This document shows positions 22,132 through 33,658 of a stretch of DNA of 64,000 bases, one piece after another. Position numbers and translations under genes: made by a program. Origin of the DNA: Tubulanus polymorphus. Lineage: Eukaryota > Nemertea > Palaeonemertea > Tubulaniformes > Tubulanidae. The notes beneath the pieces are model-generated. The model was given only the letters and a program-made list of their open reading frames with translations, did not search any database and was not told the origin of the DNA. Positions within the stretch are counted from its first letter, which is position 1, and each line of letters begins with the position of its first letter. The DNA is taken from the NCBI RefSeq assembly GCF_964204645.1, contig NW_027437431.1:1-64000 (forward strand), read 5' to 3'.

Positions 22132-22848
22132 CGTCAATAGTAGGACGAAGGGTGAATGGGAATTTTTTACAGTTTTTAACTGAGCCCACTAGGAACATTA
22201 TGGGGATGGTTTCTATGGCCTTATGAAGTATTTTTGTCTATTTTTACTGGAAATACGATTTCTAAAAATCCACTAAGGTCATCTAAAATATTAAGCCCAA
22301 TTACCTCATTCGCCATTTTGTTAAATATGCATTGCTATAGTAACGACTTAGCAACTACAAGTGGGGCGAATGAGTGAAATTTAAAAACAAAAACGATATG
22401 GCCTAAATTTCATTATCGATTCTGTTTGACTGAGTCGTTTAGTAACCTGACAAATTTCAAAAACGTTTCCTATTGGTGGAGATTTCATTCATCGTCATTG
22501 AGTTTTGCTTGTCATCGGTGGTGAAACGAATATAAAAAAATCTACATTATCAAAGGTAAGTTTTGCTTTACGGAGCCTAATCGTATATTTTGATATTTCT
22601 AAATACAATGATTATTATCATATTGAAATTCATTTCACATTATCCGAATACATATTCTTATTTCTATATAGATGGAACCGTCTGAGTTAATCGCTGATCT
22701 AGTTTCTGTAAGCTAGTGCGAACTCGTTAAAGGTTACAGCAGATACAAGATAGGCGCAAGAATTCGTTATCGGTGGAGCAAAAGGTGGTGGTACGGAAAA
22801 ATAGTCGATACTGATATAGTTTCAGAAGATAAAGATAACGATGTTCCC

Positions 22849-25230
22849 ATGACAGTTCTGTTAAAAGCTAATTGTGGAGAATCTCATGAAAATGTAAGCA
22901 TGTTTAATTATATCGAAAATATTCCACCATCTCCTAAGATAGCAGAGGAAACTGAGCGTCCTGTATTCAAGGATATAACAAACGTCTGCTTGTGCGAATT
23001 GAAAAGTTGCGAAGAAGTTTTTGCTGCATGTAACTCATGCAGACCATGCTGTGTTATAACCATTTTACTCAGGAGAATTGCCCAGTTCGTAACCCTCAAC
23101 CTTCGGTGACAGAAGATTCGTTGATGAACGTCGAAATATCCCCAGAAATCTATATAGTAGAAGGTGAAGAACAAGAGCCAATATCACCCCTCCTTCCTCC
23201 AGAAAAACCAACAGAAAAACGATCAAAGGCAAGAAGAAAATTAGTGAAAGAAAATAGAAATCGAGGAATTGAATACTCAACAGAAAAAAGTGACATCACT
23301 AAATCAATGCAATTGGCGATACATGCAAGACGTTAATAGTTTAATCTCCACTTTCGACAACCTAAACCCTACAACCAGCATTGTTCAGCTAGCCAAATTT
23401 ATTAAACTCGGTCTGCCATTGTCCTAATATTTCTTCGATTAATGTTCTGTATATTTTCAATTATGTTTTAACTCTTCTGTAATTAGTGTTAATTATGCTT
23501 CATTTTATTATTTGTTTATCTCCTATTATGTATATACTTGATTTTCCGAATTTGTATCAGTTGCAAACAATGTTTTATTAATGTTTATGCTGAATAAAGA
23601 TTGAATTGAATTGAATTGCAAGAATATAGGAAGATGTCTGCAAAAATCCTATGTTTGCGATAGTATCACTAACGAACGCACAGAGCAAATCTTCCTCTCA
23701 TATTGGCATAAAGGTGATTTGAGGGAACTGCGCCATTGAATTAAGTCTCACATTACATCAAATGAACCCATGAGACAACAAATAAACAGTCGAAAGTCCA
23801 GAACCATCAAATACTTTCTTCCAGATACTGAGGGCCATCTGCTACCAGTATGCAGAATCTTGTTTTTCAATACACTTTGTGTCAGTGAAAAGGTTGTCCC
23901 GACGGTACTTAGTAAAACTGACGAAACTGGTGCCCTTGAAGATGAGCATCGTGGTGGTCGAGTTGCAACTCTTGCAGCACGAGACAATGTATTACGTCAA
24001 TGCGTCGAAGGTCACATCAACAGATTCCCCAGAACAGAATAAAACTACTGTAGGAGAGACACAAAATTTCAGTACCTTTTACCAGACCCCACCCAAAGAA
24101 AAATGTGGGAATTGTATGACCACGAGTGACAACCAGAAAACAAAGTGTCTTTCTCATACTATTGCAAGGTCTTCAAATCTATGAAATTGAAATTTCATTA
24201 TCCCAAGAAAGATGCATGTGGTTTATGCGAATCATATCGTAACGGAAATGAAACAGAGAAGGCCAAACTGAAGGGTCAATTTGAAAGCCACATCAGTGAA
24301 AAGGAGAAAGTTCGGAATATCAAATTGTCTTTGAAATGTCATGCATCATTAAATGACAAGATAACATCTGTTCATTTGATCTACAACAAATAATATTCCT
24401 ACCAAAAACAAACCGCTCGTTAATATTCTACAGTAGAAGATTATCTTGTTATAACTTTACGATATACGATGTCAATTCGAAACATTGTGAATGTTTTTTA
24501 TGGCATGAAGGCATTGCTGGTCGAGGTTCAAACGAAATCGCCTCATGCGTGTATCAGTACTTGAAAAGAATTGACGCATACTCTGTACGCCATTTATTCC
24601 TTTTTGCTGATGGATGTTCCGGGCAGAATAAGATTAGTATTTTATCGTGTATGCTTTTGTACTTTGTCCAGAATAGCGTTAATGTACAACAATGTATAAC
24701 AATACATTATTTTGAACCACACCACGGTCAAAACGAGGGCAATGCTGTACACAGAGTTGCGTCGAACGCGCAATAAAACGAATTCCGGAGATTATGACAC
24801 CGAGCGAATTTTTGGCAATAATCAAAATGGCACGCTTGAGATCAACAACTAGCGTCACTCAAGTGGATACTGGCGATATCCTGAACTGGAAAGATTTGGC
24901 GAAAAATCTGTCCATTCTTCGCATTCGAGAGGCCAGCGATGGTTGGTTGGAAATTGACTGGAAAAAGTTTGCGAGTTGCAAGTGAACAAAGTTCACCCAG
25001 CATAATCGGATTCAAGATGTCGCATCATGATGACGTATTCGCACCTTTAGATCGTAAGTCGAGACGAAACTTCGTAGAGATGGTCCCATATCCAATGCCG
25101 GCGTACGATGAAAAACCGAAGTTGAGCGCCGGCAAGTTGAATGATCTGATGCGTTTATGTCAGGGAGAAATGCCGGTAATCAGTAATTCGGATACAAAAG
25201 CGTTTTACCAAAATCTTTCCCACAAGAAAT
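22849..25230 (+). pseudogene. DDE-like transposase-family gene, decayed
   Basis: Across several frames the gene reads CEEVFAACNSC and CYNHFTQENC (a Cys/His-rich N-terminus near 22,990-23,090), a Lys/Arg-rich region, then YVCDSITNERTEQIFLSYW, VCRILFFNTLCVSEK, FHYPKKDACGLCESY, LFLFADGCSGQNK at about 24,597 and HYFEPHHGQNEG at about 24,710. A C-terminal PVISNSDTKAFYQNL follows. The D-G-C-x-G-Q-N block with a downstream H-G motif is shared by a large set of uncharacterised invertebrate proteins thought to be DDE-type transposases. The Asp there is a likely catalytic residue (inference). Multiple frameshifts plus the LINE insertion disable it. Confidence 0.6.
23331..23616 (+). mobile_element. 5'-truncated LINE 3' tail with 7-bp target duplication
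   Basis: A 286-bp noncoding insert ends TGAATAAAGATTGAATTGAA, a LINE-type 3' end with a short TTGAA repeat. It is bracketed by TGCAAGA at 23,324-23,330 and 23,617-23,623, and the transposase-like coding sequence continues on both sides. The tail differs from that of the LINE ending at 9,752. Confidence 0.8.
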
Positions 25231-25697
25231 TGAGAGTTGAATTGTTTGTTTCGAAAATAAATTTACTTTTCGTGGATTTCCTGTGTTTTGATACTTTTTC
25301 TTTCTAGTAAATGATAGATATCATTTTAAGATACACATTTCCATACACAGAAAGGACAAATGAAGGACGAATCGGAGTATTAATTTGATTCCTGTTATGA
25401 CAAATGGGTGAATCGAGGGCAATTGAACCATCAATGCTAAGTGGTTGATTTTACGAAAGGGCGAATGGGACATCTATATTCAATGAGACCAAACACACTA
25501 AATTCATGTCCAAAATGATAAATATTTGTCATGTTGATAGAAATTATCAAGATTTAATAAATGGTACCAAATAAGAATTAATAGCATACATATTTACTTG
25601 ATTTTAGCGGTCTGAATTCAAAGAAGAATTCAGACACGCAATAACCCAAATGTTCTATTACCCCATTCGCCCCTTCGTCCTACTACTGACGTCATAT

Positions 25698-25753
25698 CAG
25701 AAAATCTTATTGTTAAAAGTCAGAGAGTTTGTTGTATACGAGTATGAAAATAT
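25698..25753 (+). repeat. Direct repeat flanking the DDE transposon, right copy
   Basis: Counterpart of 22,069-22,131. It differs by a short A-run length change and loss of an ACGT step before TATGAAAATAT. Confidence 0.75.
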
Positions 25754-26169
25754 GATATATCTTTATCAAAGTGACATGTGTATATAATAGTTCATTTGCT
25801 TACAATTGTTTGTTTTTATCACCCCCAATAGGTATCTACAAGTCGTTTGGATAAAGCTAATAAAGGACCATGGGTCCAGAAGGATCAACTGAGTACATTT
25901 TAGTTTTGAGCACAAAATCGATTTGTTCTTAGATTTGCAACAAAATCAGAAAAGTTACAACCAAATTTTCAAATGTTCCATAAGATTCTTATACAAAATG
26001 ATACTTGACAGTTTGGTCAATATAAGCATAATATAAAAGCTGTATAAAATGAGAAACTGGAGGTCCAGAGACACGATGCCCACTAGCTGAAATGCTTGAT
26101 AATCTGATCATTTTAATATGCATGACCCTGGTGATCAAATAAAAATTCCATACCAACATTCCGGTATCA
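25754..26169. other. Intergenic, no gene seen
   Basis: AT-rich sequence; short frames show no recognisable protein. Confidence 0.5.
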
Positions 26170-26574
26170 GGACAATTGCCCCCGGACAATTGCCCCCCAA
26201 ATTAAATCTTCTTAATCTTAAAGTAACACAGATATTTACACAAATTAATTAGACAAAATGAACTAATTCTAGCTAATTACTCTAGGACAGCTTTAAAGTT
26301 TTTGATTGGCTAAAGTAACACTAAAACTAATTCCAATAAATTAGCCGACGTTAACGATTGCACAAATAAGTGGACCTATTAAGTTTTCTTTAATTCGGTA
26401 AGTGAATTATCATTACGCAAGGACTGATTTAAAGTTTTTGATCTGCATACAACATCAGTAATTCTATATCTTATAAATCTATATTCAATAATAGACAAAT
26501 CAATTTCTAAGTAAAGTATTTAGGTGGTGTTAATACAAATCAAAAAGGATTTTATTCGGGGGGCAATTGTCCTA
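26170..26574. mobile_element. MITE with GGACAATTGCCCCCC termini
   Basis: The left end has two adjacent copies of GGACAATTGCCCCC (26,170-26,183 and 26,184-26,199). The right end is GGGGGGCAATTGTCC at about 26,558-26,572. The interior is AT-rich and noncoding. A related GGGACAATTGCCCCC block stands alone at about 29,812. Confidence 0.65.
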
Positions 26575-28170
26575 GAATCCAACATTCCATATCAATTCCA
26601 ACCCTTTTTCCCTCCTAATGACAAAATAGCAGCTGTGTCAGCTAGTCAGCAATGGCATAAGCCGAAAAACTGTAAATATATGTAATTCAACATTAAAGCC
26701 TACTGGAGGAGAGAAAAAACAACAGGTAATCTTAATTCGACTTGAGATGTGTTCTACCTATAACAGTGCTAACAATCATTATTGAATATAAATACCGGTA
26801 CAAAAACCAAAATCCTACTGTGATATTTCCTCACAAACCTTTTCCCATCTATGAACAAATAATTTGACCAAAACAGACAATAAAGGTCCAATGGCCCTGT
26901 GGCTCACCATCAAATCATAGAGTGTATATTGTCAAAATTATTACACTAACTATGAATTAATTTGGATTGCAATCGAATGTAGGATAGATTACCGAATTAA
27001 AACCATCAACTGACGACGATATGCTGAACAAACTCTTCAAACAACAATCTTTTATTCTTAATCTAATCACTTCATTAATTCTTAGCCCCTTATTACACGA
27101 TTAATACATACTAAGATATTATTATACTCGCAATTTCCAGATTTTATTATCCTTGAATTAAATCAAAATACACGCCCAACGCACGACTTCTCCCAGTCTC
27201 ATATGAGTTTGTTTTTAACAGCACACGTGTGATAACTATGCTGTACGTTCTCTACTGATCGCTCCACACGGATTTCCGTAGTACGATAGCTGTATATATA
27301 AGGGTATAATGTGTGCAGACTAGCTCCCACCTCTAAATCAGTTGAAAAAACTGACTGTTGATTAGATGAAAAGCTGAGAGCATTCCACTGCCCGCTATTG
27401 TCTACAGACTATTCAGTCCATTATTAATTTATTACCGCTCACAATTCTACCTAAGAACGTACTAAAATTGAATAGATTAGAGCAGTAACACGGTTCACAA
27501 AAATCCTGGTTAGCAGGTCTTTTAAGGCATTGACAAGACAAATCTAAGCCAAAACTCCATTGGCATCGCCATACTTGCTATTTGGATACTGAATTGAATA
27601 GCCTACTTGTTTATAATCGTAACACCGAACAAATTATAAGCTAACATACGATACCTAGTCGAATGAAATGCTCGCCATTGGGTTTTCCCAATAGGCTTTC
27701 CCAATTACATCAGAAGTTCCTGGAATTTCCTGTATATCTAACAAACAGCCAATCACATTCAATGTACCTCAGGTAACAAGGTCAACTCGGATGAATAGAA
27801 GCGAGAAAATTTAGGGGGTTTATAAAGTGAGGGCCTATAGGTCGAAAAGTACATCCAGATGAGTCGCACAAAAAACGGCAACATTTCCAGTAAGGATTGA
27901 ACTTTTATATATTTCAATTCCAAGTATGCAAATTCTCATATGTGAAAACGTGCCATTACTTAGTGCTAAAAAGCAGGGTTTTTACATGTTTATCAAGAAT
28001 AAGTCCCCTAAAAATAACTCAATCACTATGAAATTTTTGTGGGCTCAAGAACTCATTAAGCCAAACCATGACACCAAAAATCAACACTATTCGTTCAACA
28101 GCCATGTTTGTGCCTTGTTGAATCACCGATACTCTATTCATTTTCGATGAAAACTGCTTCACCAGATCGT
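26575..28170. other. Intergenic, no gene seen
   Basis: About 1.6 kb of AT-rich DNA with no coding signature, RNA gene or clear repeat that I can support. Confidence 0.45.
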
Positions 28171-28281
28171 TTGCATAGGCAAACCTCATCCTCCCCCGGC
28201 AGGGATTCGAACCTGATGGCATCGAGATTGCCACGGCACGAAACCCTGCCATAATCGACTGTGTGCGCAGATACATGCGCA
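28171..28281 (-). mobile_element. tRNA-like SINE copy, minus strand
   Basis: Read on the minus strand it contains GTGCCGTGG, GATGCCATCAGGTTCGAATC (the GGTTCGAATCC part is a textbook RNA polymerase III B box) and CGGGGGAGGATGAGG. No full tRNA cloverleaf is evident, so this is a tRNA-derived SINE fragment rather than a tRNA gene. It forms an inverted pair with the copy at 28,426-28,540. Confidence 0.6.
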
Positions 28282-28425
28282 GTTCAGATGATGTGATTTT
28301 TAGCCAATCAGAAATCCCGTTTTATTTTAGCCCGGGTTTTCCCATTTATAGTTCTTCCTTGAAATTTGCCTCAACGATTATACAACAAGCAATCTGATTG
28401 GTGCCGCCAGTTTTCGTTCGGAAAG

Positions 28426-28540
28426 CTGCGCATGTACCTGCGCACCCGGTCTACTGATGCAGGGGTTCGTGCCGTGGCTGAGTGTAGCGATGCCATCAGG
28501 TTCGAGTCCCTGCAGAAGGAGGATGAGGCAAACCTATGGT
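28426..28540 (+). mobile_element. tRNA-like SINE copy, plus strand
   Basis: It shares GTGCCGTGGCTGAG (A-box-like), GATGCCATCAGGTTCGAGTC (B box) and GGAGGATGAGGCAAACC with the minus-strand copy. The A-to-B spacing looks shorter than in a tRNA, as in degenerate SINEs. Confidence 0.6.
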
Positions 28541-28795
28541 TCGCCAAAAAGTGATCGCAATAGTCATATGGGGCTTGAGTTCTACTTTAAGAATTTATGT
28601 TAAGAATCTAGCTTAAAACCGATTAAAACAATGTGACATTTGACCCTTAGAGGCTAGTTTGTGTTGCCGTGCAACTGAAACTGGCAGTGTCCTGAAGTGT
28701 TGATCGACTATCAGCTACTGTAGGCAGGTAGAATATTTTGTTATCATTGCTAATTATCGAATTGACTTGACACCAAACTACAATGTTTTGTGGAG

Positions 28796-29550
28796 TTAAC
28801 CCTTTGGTGCCTTGAGATGCTGGAAGCGAATGTCCAAACGACGAATCGTGCATGAAAAAATCTTTTTAGTGTCCAAGCGAAGATAGTTATGAGGACTGGA
28901 CATTCTGAAGGGGCAGGTGATAGCGACTTAGGTGACTATTCTAATCAAAATAACACTGGAAATGGCTCTGAATGAGACTATCATGAACACTGATACCGAA
29001 AATGAGGATAATAGCGATGCTGGGGGGTAGCAACACTGACAGTGACCTTGATTTACCCCCTCATCCCGAGGAAGTGATAATGATAATAAGGATGATATAA
29101 TTTACCACCATTGTGATGAGCGACAAAAGCTGGGAGAGCTGATCAGAGAGAAAGTAGCATAGACAACTAAGGAACATTTTTTAAGTTGTAATAGCATACA
29201 TTTATTATTTAGCTGAAATGAATAAAGCTTGTTGGTAACTGCAAGTGATTGTTCTAATAAAGGTAAGATACTTTTCAAAGAAAAAGTTCTGTTTTCAGAA
29301 TTAAACCCAAAAATTTTTTTGGGTGTTTAAAATTTTCCAGCAGCCCCCCAGATGTATAATTTTGGACAGTGGATTCTAATTCTGCTAGAAGATACCTTTT
29401 ACCTGATACTTGGTTGAATACTGTAGCGCCAAAAATAAAAAAGTAATAGCAATTTCATTATCAGCTGTTTTTGTCTTTCATAAAAACAAAAGAAATGCTC
29501 AGGCAGATTAATAGCTTTACCGGTTGAAAGCTCAGGCACCAAAGGGTTAA
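28796..29550. mobile_element. piggyBac-type deletion derivative with TTAA target sites
   Basis: TTAA followed by CCCTTTGGTGCC (28,796-28,811) is mirrored exactly by GGCACCAAAGGG followed by TTAA (29,535-29,550). A TTAA duplication and CCC-starting inverted repeats are diagnostic of piggyBac. The interior includes a Glu/Asp/Asn-rich coding-like stretch near 28,880-29,110 with stops, possibly what is left of the acidic N-terminus of a piggyBac transposase. No transposase core is present, so it depends on a partner element. Confidence 0.85.
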
Positions 29551-30289
29551 CATTCTCTACTACATATCTATGGAACACATGTAATGAAAAAACATCGCAT
29601 GTATTCCACTGTGGTATTTTTAGTTACACACTATGTTAAAATTGCTATTACCCCCCGGTATGCACCGAATGAATACTTGCTACAATGTAGCTTATTTTAC
29701 AATGTGCCCAATGAATTCGCCAAGAAGCAGCTTGTTTGCTGCACTTTGCTTATTTGTAATATAGTTCAAAATCATGTCAAGAGATGGAAGGGCCGTATTT
29801 AGCAGGGGGCAGGGACAATTGCCCCCAAGAAATTTTGGAAAAATGCTCATTTATTGTTATATCCTATAGAACTGCCCTTTTATGGATTCTTCTGCTCTCT
29901 AAAATTCAAATCTTAGGTACAGCTATGGCGCACTAACAAGATGTCTTTTGAACTAGATTGAATTGAATATGATTAATCAGACGCTGATAATTACAGGCAA
30001 AAAGATAATGATTCAAGGTAGGTCAGCATGATTTTCAAGTTGTGACCAGTTAAGTTGAATCAAGGCATGTCACACAGAGACATAAACCAGCCTCTATATA
30101 CAATCATGGATGTATATACATCCATGATACAACAGACAAGATAATGGTCCTGGCATGATGTGCACGATATACATAGAATTAAAAACCATTCCAACATGAA
30201 ATATAAAGTAATGATACGTATTTACAAATTGCTGTTATTACCAGGATAAGTGCTAGTAACTATCAAGTAGTACAACATTATTTACCGCT
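29551..30289. other. Intergenic; contains a perfect 26-bp palindrome
   Basis: No gene seen. A 26-bp perfect palindrome lies at 30,103-30,128 (arm ATCATGGATGTAT), and a solitary GGGACAATTGCCCCC block at about 29,812 resembles the MITE terminus at 26,184. Confidence 0.5.
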
Positions 30290-30765
30290 TTAGATGACCA
30301 TACATAAACGGATTTGCTTCTTTTCTAGTTTATCAACCAAATTGGCAATTCGACATACTTTGATGCTATCAGCATTTCCCAGGCTGAAAACTCTGAGTAA
30401 ATCATAATGATCACGCAGTTCATTTGCGCAGCTGATTTGCTGGATGGATATTTCAAGCACTTCTTTTGAATCTGAGACGGTAGCCTTCACTTCGATGTAT
30501 TGTAACTGTTCATCACCATTGACATCTTTGAGAGAGAGCACAAAATCATAAGGATGTCCTATTTCATCTTGTTCGTTCAACCAGGTAACTTCGAGAATTT
30601 TTTTATCATTATAAGTATCCAAGCTCTTCAGGTACTGATGCACAAGTCTTTCCCCAAGATTTCCGATTTCCGGTTGGTCAGCTGCTTTATCGAACACGAC
30701 CTGTTCTGGAATGTTTGGAATGTGTAATTCTTCGAATAGAGTCTCATCTCGGATTTCATAATGAT
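30290..30765 (-). CDS. Terminal exon of host gene, DUF3883 (NO VEIN C-terminal) domain
   Basis: The minus-strand exon begins after TTTTCAG at 30,766 and ends with TAA at 30,290. The domain reads IGNLGERLVHQYL, then VTWLNEQDEIGHPYDFVLSL and QYIEVKATVSD, with RIANLVDKL near the end. These are the conserved blocks of DUF3883, found at the C-terminus of plant NO VEIN and of large animal proteins. The D...IEVK pattern also resembles a PD-(D/E)xK nuclease core (inference). The exon starts with two bases (AT) that complete a codon with the single G left by the exon at 34,673-34,826, giving GAT, so the splice phase matches. It is not a transposon, which makes it one of the few host genes visible. Confidence 0.88.
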
Positions 30766-31129
30766 CTGAAAATAGTTCAGTGAAAATTTACAATAAATCC
30801 ACTCTAATCATCATCGATGCATGCAACCTCGTCAGAGAATCACATTTTTTTTCTTAACCCATTTACACTCAAGCCGCCCGTAGCCACCCTGCCTATTACT
30901 CCTTAAGCCGCCCGCATCCGCCCGCCACTTTTTTCGTATGCTGCACAAAAACAGTTATAGTGGGATTTGAACCCAATGGCTTATGATAAACGAGACACCC
31001 AAGTCCTCAAAATACCATACAGAAATCAACATCCTTCCATCATTTTTCGAGTATTTGGAGTATGAACATGACAGATCTGAGCGCTCACTTCAAATCCAAG
31101 TAAGTTTGGATGAATTTTGGGGGCACAAT
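30766..31129. other. Intron sequence of the DUF3883 gene; possible tRNA-like fragment
   Basis: On the minus strand at about 30,957-31,010 there is a B-box-like GGGTTCAAATCCCAC preceded by an AAGCCATT block, as in tRNA-derived SINEs. No complete tRNA can be folded by eye. Confidence 0.4.
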
Positions 31130-32258
31130 TTTGGTGGTTTACCACAATCATAGAACATGTCAGCAGCTATGATTTTGTAATTGATTGTGAAAACGTTACC
31201 TCGTTACCAATTTAATATGGAAATACTAAGTATTCTACTATTCCAACGCCCCCTGGTGACCATATTCAAAACCCAATGACCTTAAAACTCATCATAATCA
31301 TAGAACATGTCATAAACTACAACTTTGCAATTGATCATGATAACAAAATATGTCTCGTTACCAATTTAATATGGAAATACTAAGTATTCTACTATTCAAT
31401 GCCCCCTGGTGACCATATTCAAAACCCAATAACCTTAAAACTCACCATAATCATAGAAAATGTCATAAACTACATCTTTGCAATTGATCAAGGTAACAAA
31501 ATATGCCTAGGTACCAATCTAATAAGGAAATACTAGGTTATTCTACTATTCAACGCCCCCTGGTGACCATATAGAATAACTAATGTCCTTAAAACTCACC
31601 ACAATCATAGATGATGTCATGAGCAACAACTTTGCAATTAATTATGGTAACAAAATATGCTTAGGTATCAATATAATGTGGAAAAACATTTTCCCACCTA
31701 CCAATGAGTACTGATGATACCAAGATGGCCGCCAATTGCGTCACAAATGGCCGATCAAAAATACCTGGCTCAGGTATAAAACAACCCTTTCCAAGGAATA
31801 CCCATCAAAAATTGCAATGAGAAATGGCAAACCAGTAGGAAGCTACAGGACTCAGAATTTGGGCCAAAATTGACATTTTTGGGCACTAAAAAGGTCATAG
31901 GACGGCCATCTTGAGTCCGATCGACCCAATTTTTCTTATGGTGATGGGCCCTGGGGGGATTCAAATATATATGAAAGATCAAGGTAATTGATTTAAGCGT
32001 CTTCAAAATTTCCCTCAAAAAGTGTAAAAAGTGCTGATTTTGACGAACAACAATGGCTGCCAGTCGGCCATCTTGAATCTGAGAGGGCCAGTTTTTGGGG
32101 TGAAGATGTGTCTAGGGTAGACACATGTATAAACCAAATATCAAGACATTACCTTGAAGCGTCTTCAAAACTTCCCAAAATAACTAGATTCCGTCTACGG
32201 ACGGACGAAAAGTGAACGCAATAGCCCGCTGGGACTAAAGTCCCAAGTGGGCTAAAAA
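31130..32258. repeat. Composite repeat, first block: ~155-bp minisatellite plus ~550-bp tail
   Basis: About four imperfect ~155-bp repeats (shared blocks: CACAATCATAGAA, CTACAACTTTGCAATTGAT, GGTAACAAAATATGC, TTCTACTATTCAACGCCCCC, TGGTGACCATAT) run to about 31,690. A unique tail follows (ACCAAGATGGCCGCCAATTG ... GGACTAAAGTCCCAAGTGGG). It has the build of minisatellite-bearing non-autonomous elements such as mollusc pearl/HINE-type Helentron derivatives, but I did not find diagnostic ends. Confidence 0.7.
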
Positions 32259-33325
32259 CCAATGACCTTGAAACTAACCACAATCATAGAACATTTCAGC
32301 AGCTACAATTTTGTAATCGATTGTGATAACAAAATATACCTCGTTACCAATTTAATATGGACATACTAAGTTATTCTACTATTCAATGCCCCTGGTGACC
32401 ATATTCAAAACCCAATGTCTTTGAAACTCACCACAATCATTGAATATGTTATGAGCTACAACTTTGCAATCGGTCATGGTAACAAAATATGCCTAGGTAC
32501 CAATATGATTAGGAAATACTAAGTTATTCTACTATTCAACGCCCCCTAGTGACCATATGGAATAACTAATGTCCTTGAAACTCACCACAATCATAGAGGA
32601 TGTCATGAGCTACAACTTTGCAATTGATTGTGGTAACAAAATATGCATTGGTACAAATATAATATAGAAATACTAAGATATTAACGCCAATGACCTTGAA
32701 ACTCACCACAATCATAGAACACTTTATAAGCTACAACTTTCTAATTCATTGTGGTCACAAAATATGCTTAGGAATCAATATAATGCCGAAAAACTTTTTC
32801 CCACCTACGAATGAGTACTGATGACACCAAGATGGCCGCCAATTGCGTCATAATTGGCTGATCAAAAATACCTGTCCCGGGTATAAAACATCCCTCTCCA
32901 AAGAAAACCCATCGCAAATTGCAATGAGAAATAGTAAACCAGTAGGAAGCTAAGGGACTCAGAATTCGGGCCAAAATTGACACTTTTGGGCACTAAATAG
33001 GTCATAGGATGGCCATCTTGAGGCTTATTGACCCAAGTTTTCTTATGCTAATGGGCCCTTGGGGGATTCAAATACATATGAAAGATCAAGGTAATTGATC
33101 AAAGCGTCTTCAAAATTTCCCTCAAAAAGTTCAAAAACGTGTAAAAAGTGCTAATTTTGGCGAACAACGATGTCTGCCAGTCGGCCATCTTGATTCTGAC
33201 AGGGCCAGTTTTTGGGCTGAAGATGTGTCTAGGGTAGATACATGTGTAACCCAAATATCAAGACATTTTATTAAAGCGTCTTCAAAACTTCTCAAAATAA
33301 CTGGATTCCGTTTACGCTCCTTGCC
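32259..33325. repeat. Composite repeat, second block: minisatellite plus tail
   Basis: It repeats the first block's order in the same orientation: about four ~155-bp units to about 32,790, then the ACCAAGATGGCCGCCAATTG tail to about 33,310, where it ends shortly after GGATTCCGT. Divergence between the two blocks is clearly visible, so the duplication is old. Confidence 0.7.
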
Positions 33326-33658
33326 ACTACGAGATATCTCGTAGTAAGCCCGGAGTGAATGAATTCATTTTTTTTCTGTTTGGCAATGTGGATAACAACA
33401 TAAATCGAAGTCTGGCAACTCAGATAAACAAGTAATTTTAAAAAAATCAATAACTAACTTTTTTTATCAATTCTTTATTTATTTATGAACATCTAAAAAA
33501 TCAAATTATATTACGTGCTTATTTTCACATCAAAGTTTATAAGGCATCAAACGCTTATCAAATACCTTTCCTAATTGGAAAGAAATGATTCACCTCACTG
33601 TGAATCGATAATAAACATAGTACGATAGAAATTATAGCATTGTTGTCATGGCATTTCT
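33326..33658. other. Intronic AT-rich sequence with a 20-bp palindrome
   Basis: ACTACGAGATATCTCGTAGT at 33,326-33,345 is a perfect palindrome. The rest is AT-rich with no gene. Confidence 0.55.

Larger units (their letters stand above)
22132..25697 (+). mobile_element. TIR transposon with DDE-like gene, interrupted by a LINE tail
   Basis: The left terminus CGTCAATAGTAGGACGAAGG (from 22,132) is matched inverted by the right terminus CCTTCGTCCTACTACTGACG (25,672-25,691), with the similarity continuing into GTGAATGGG / CCCATTCGC. The interior carries one plus-strand gene homologous to a DDE-like family. The element is about 3.55 kb, including a 286-bp LINE insertion. Confidence 0.75.

Noticed and set aside
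28459-28515. Functional tRNA gene
   Set aside because: The B box is good but A-to-B spacing and stems do not make a cloverleaf; the flanks match a SINE copy.
30957-31010. tRNA gene on the minus strand
   Set aside because: Only a B-box-like segment is present; acceptor and anticodon stems cannot be formed by eye.
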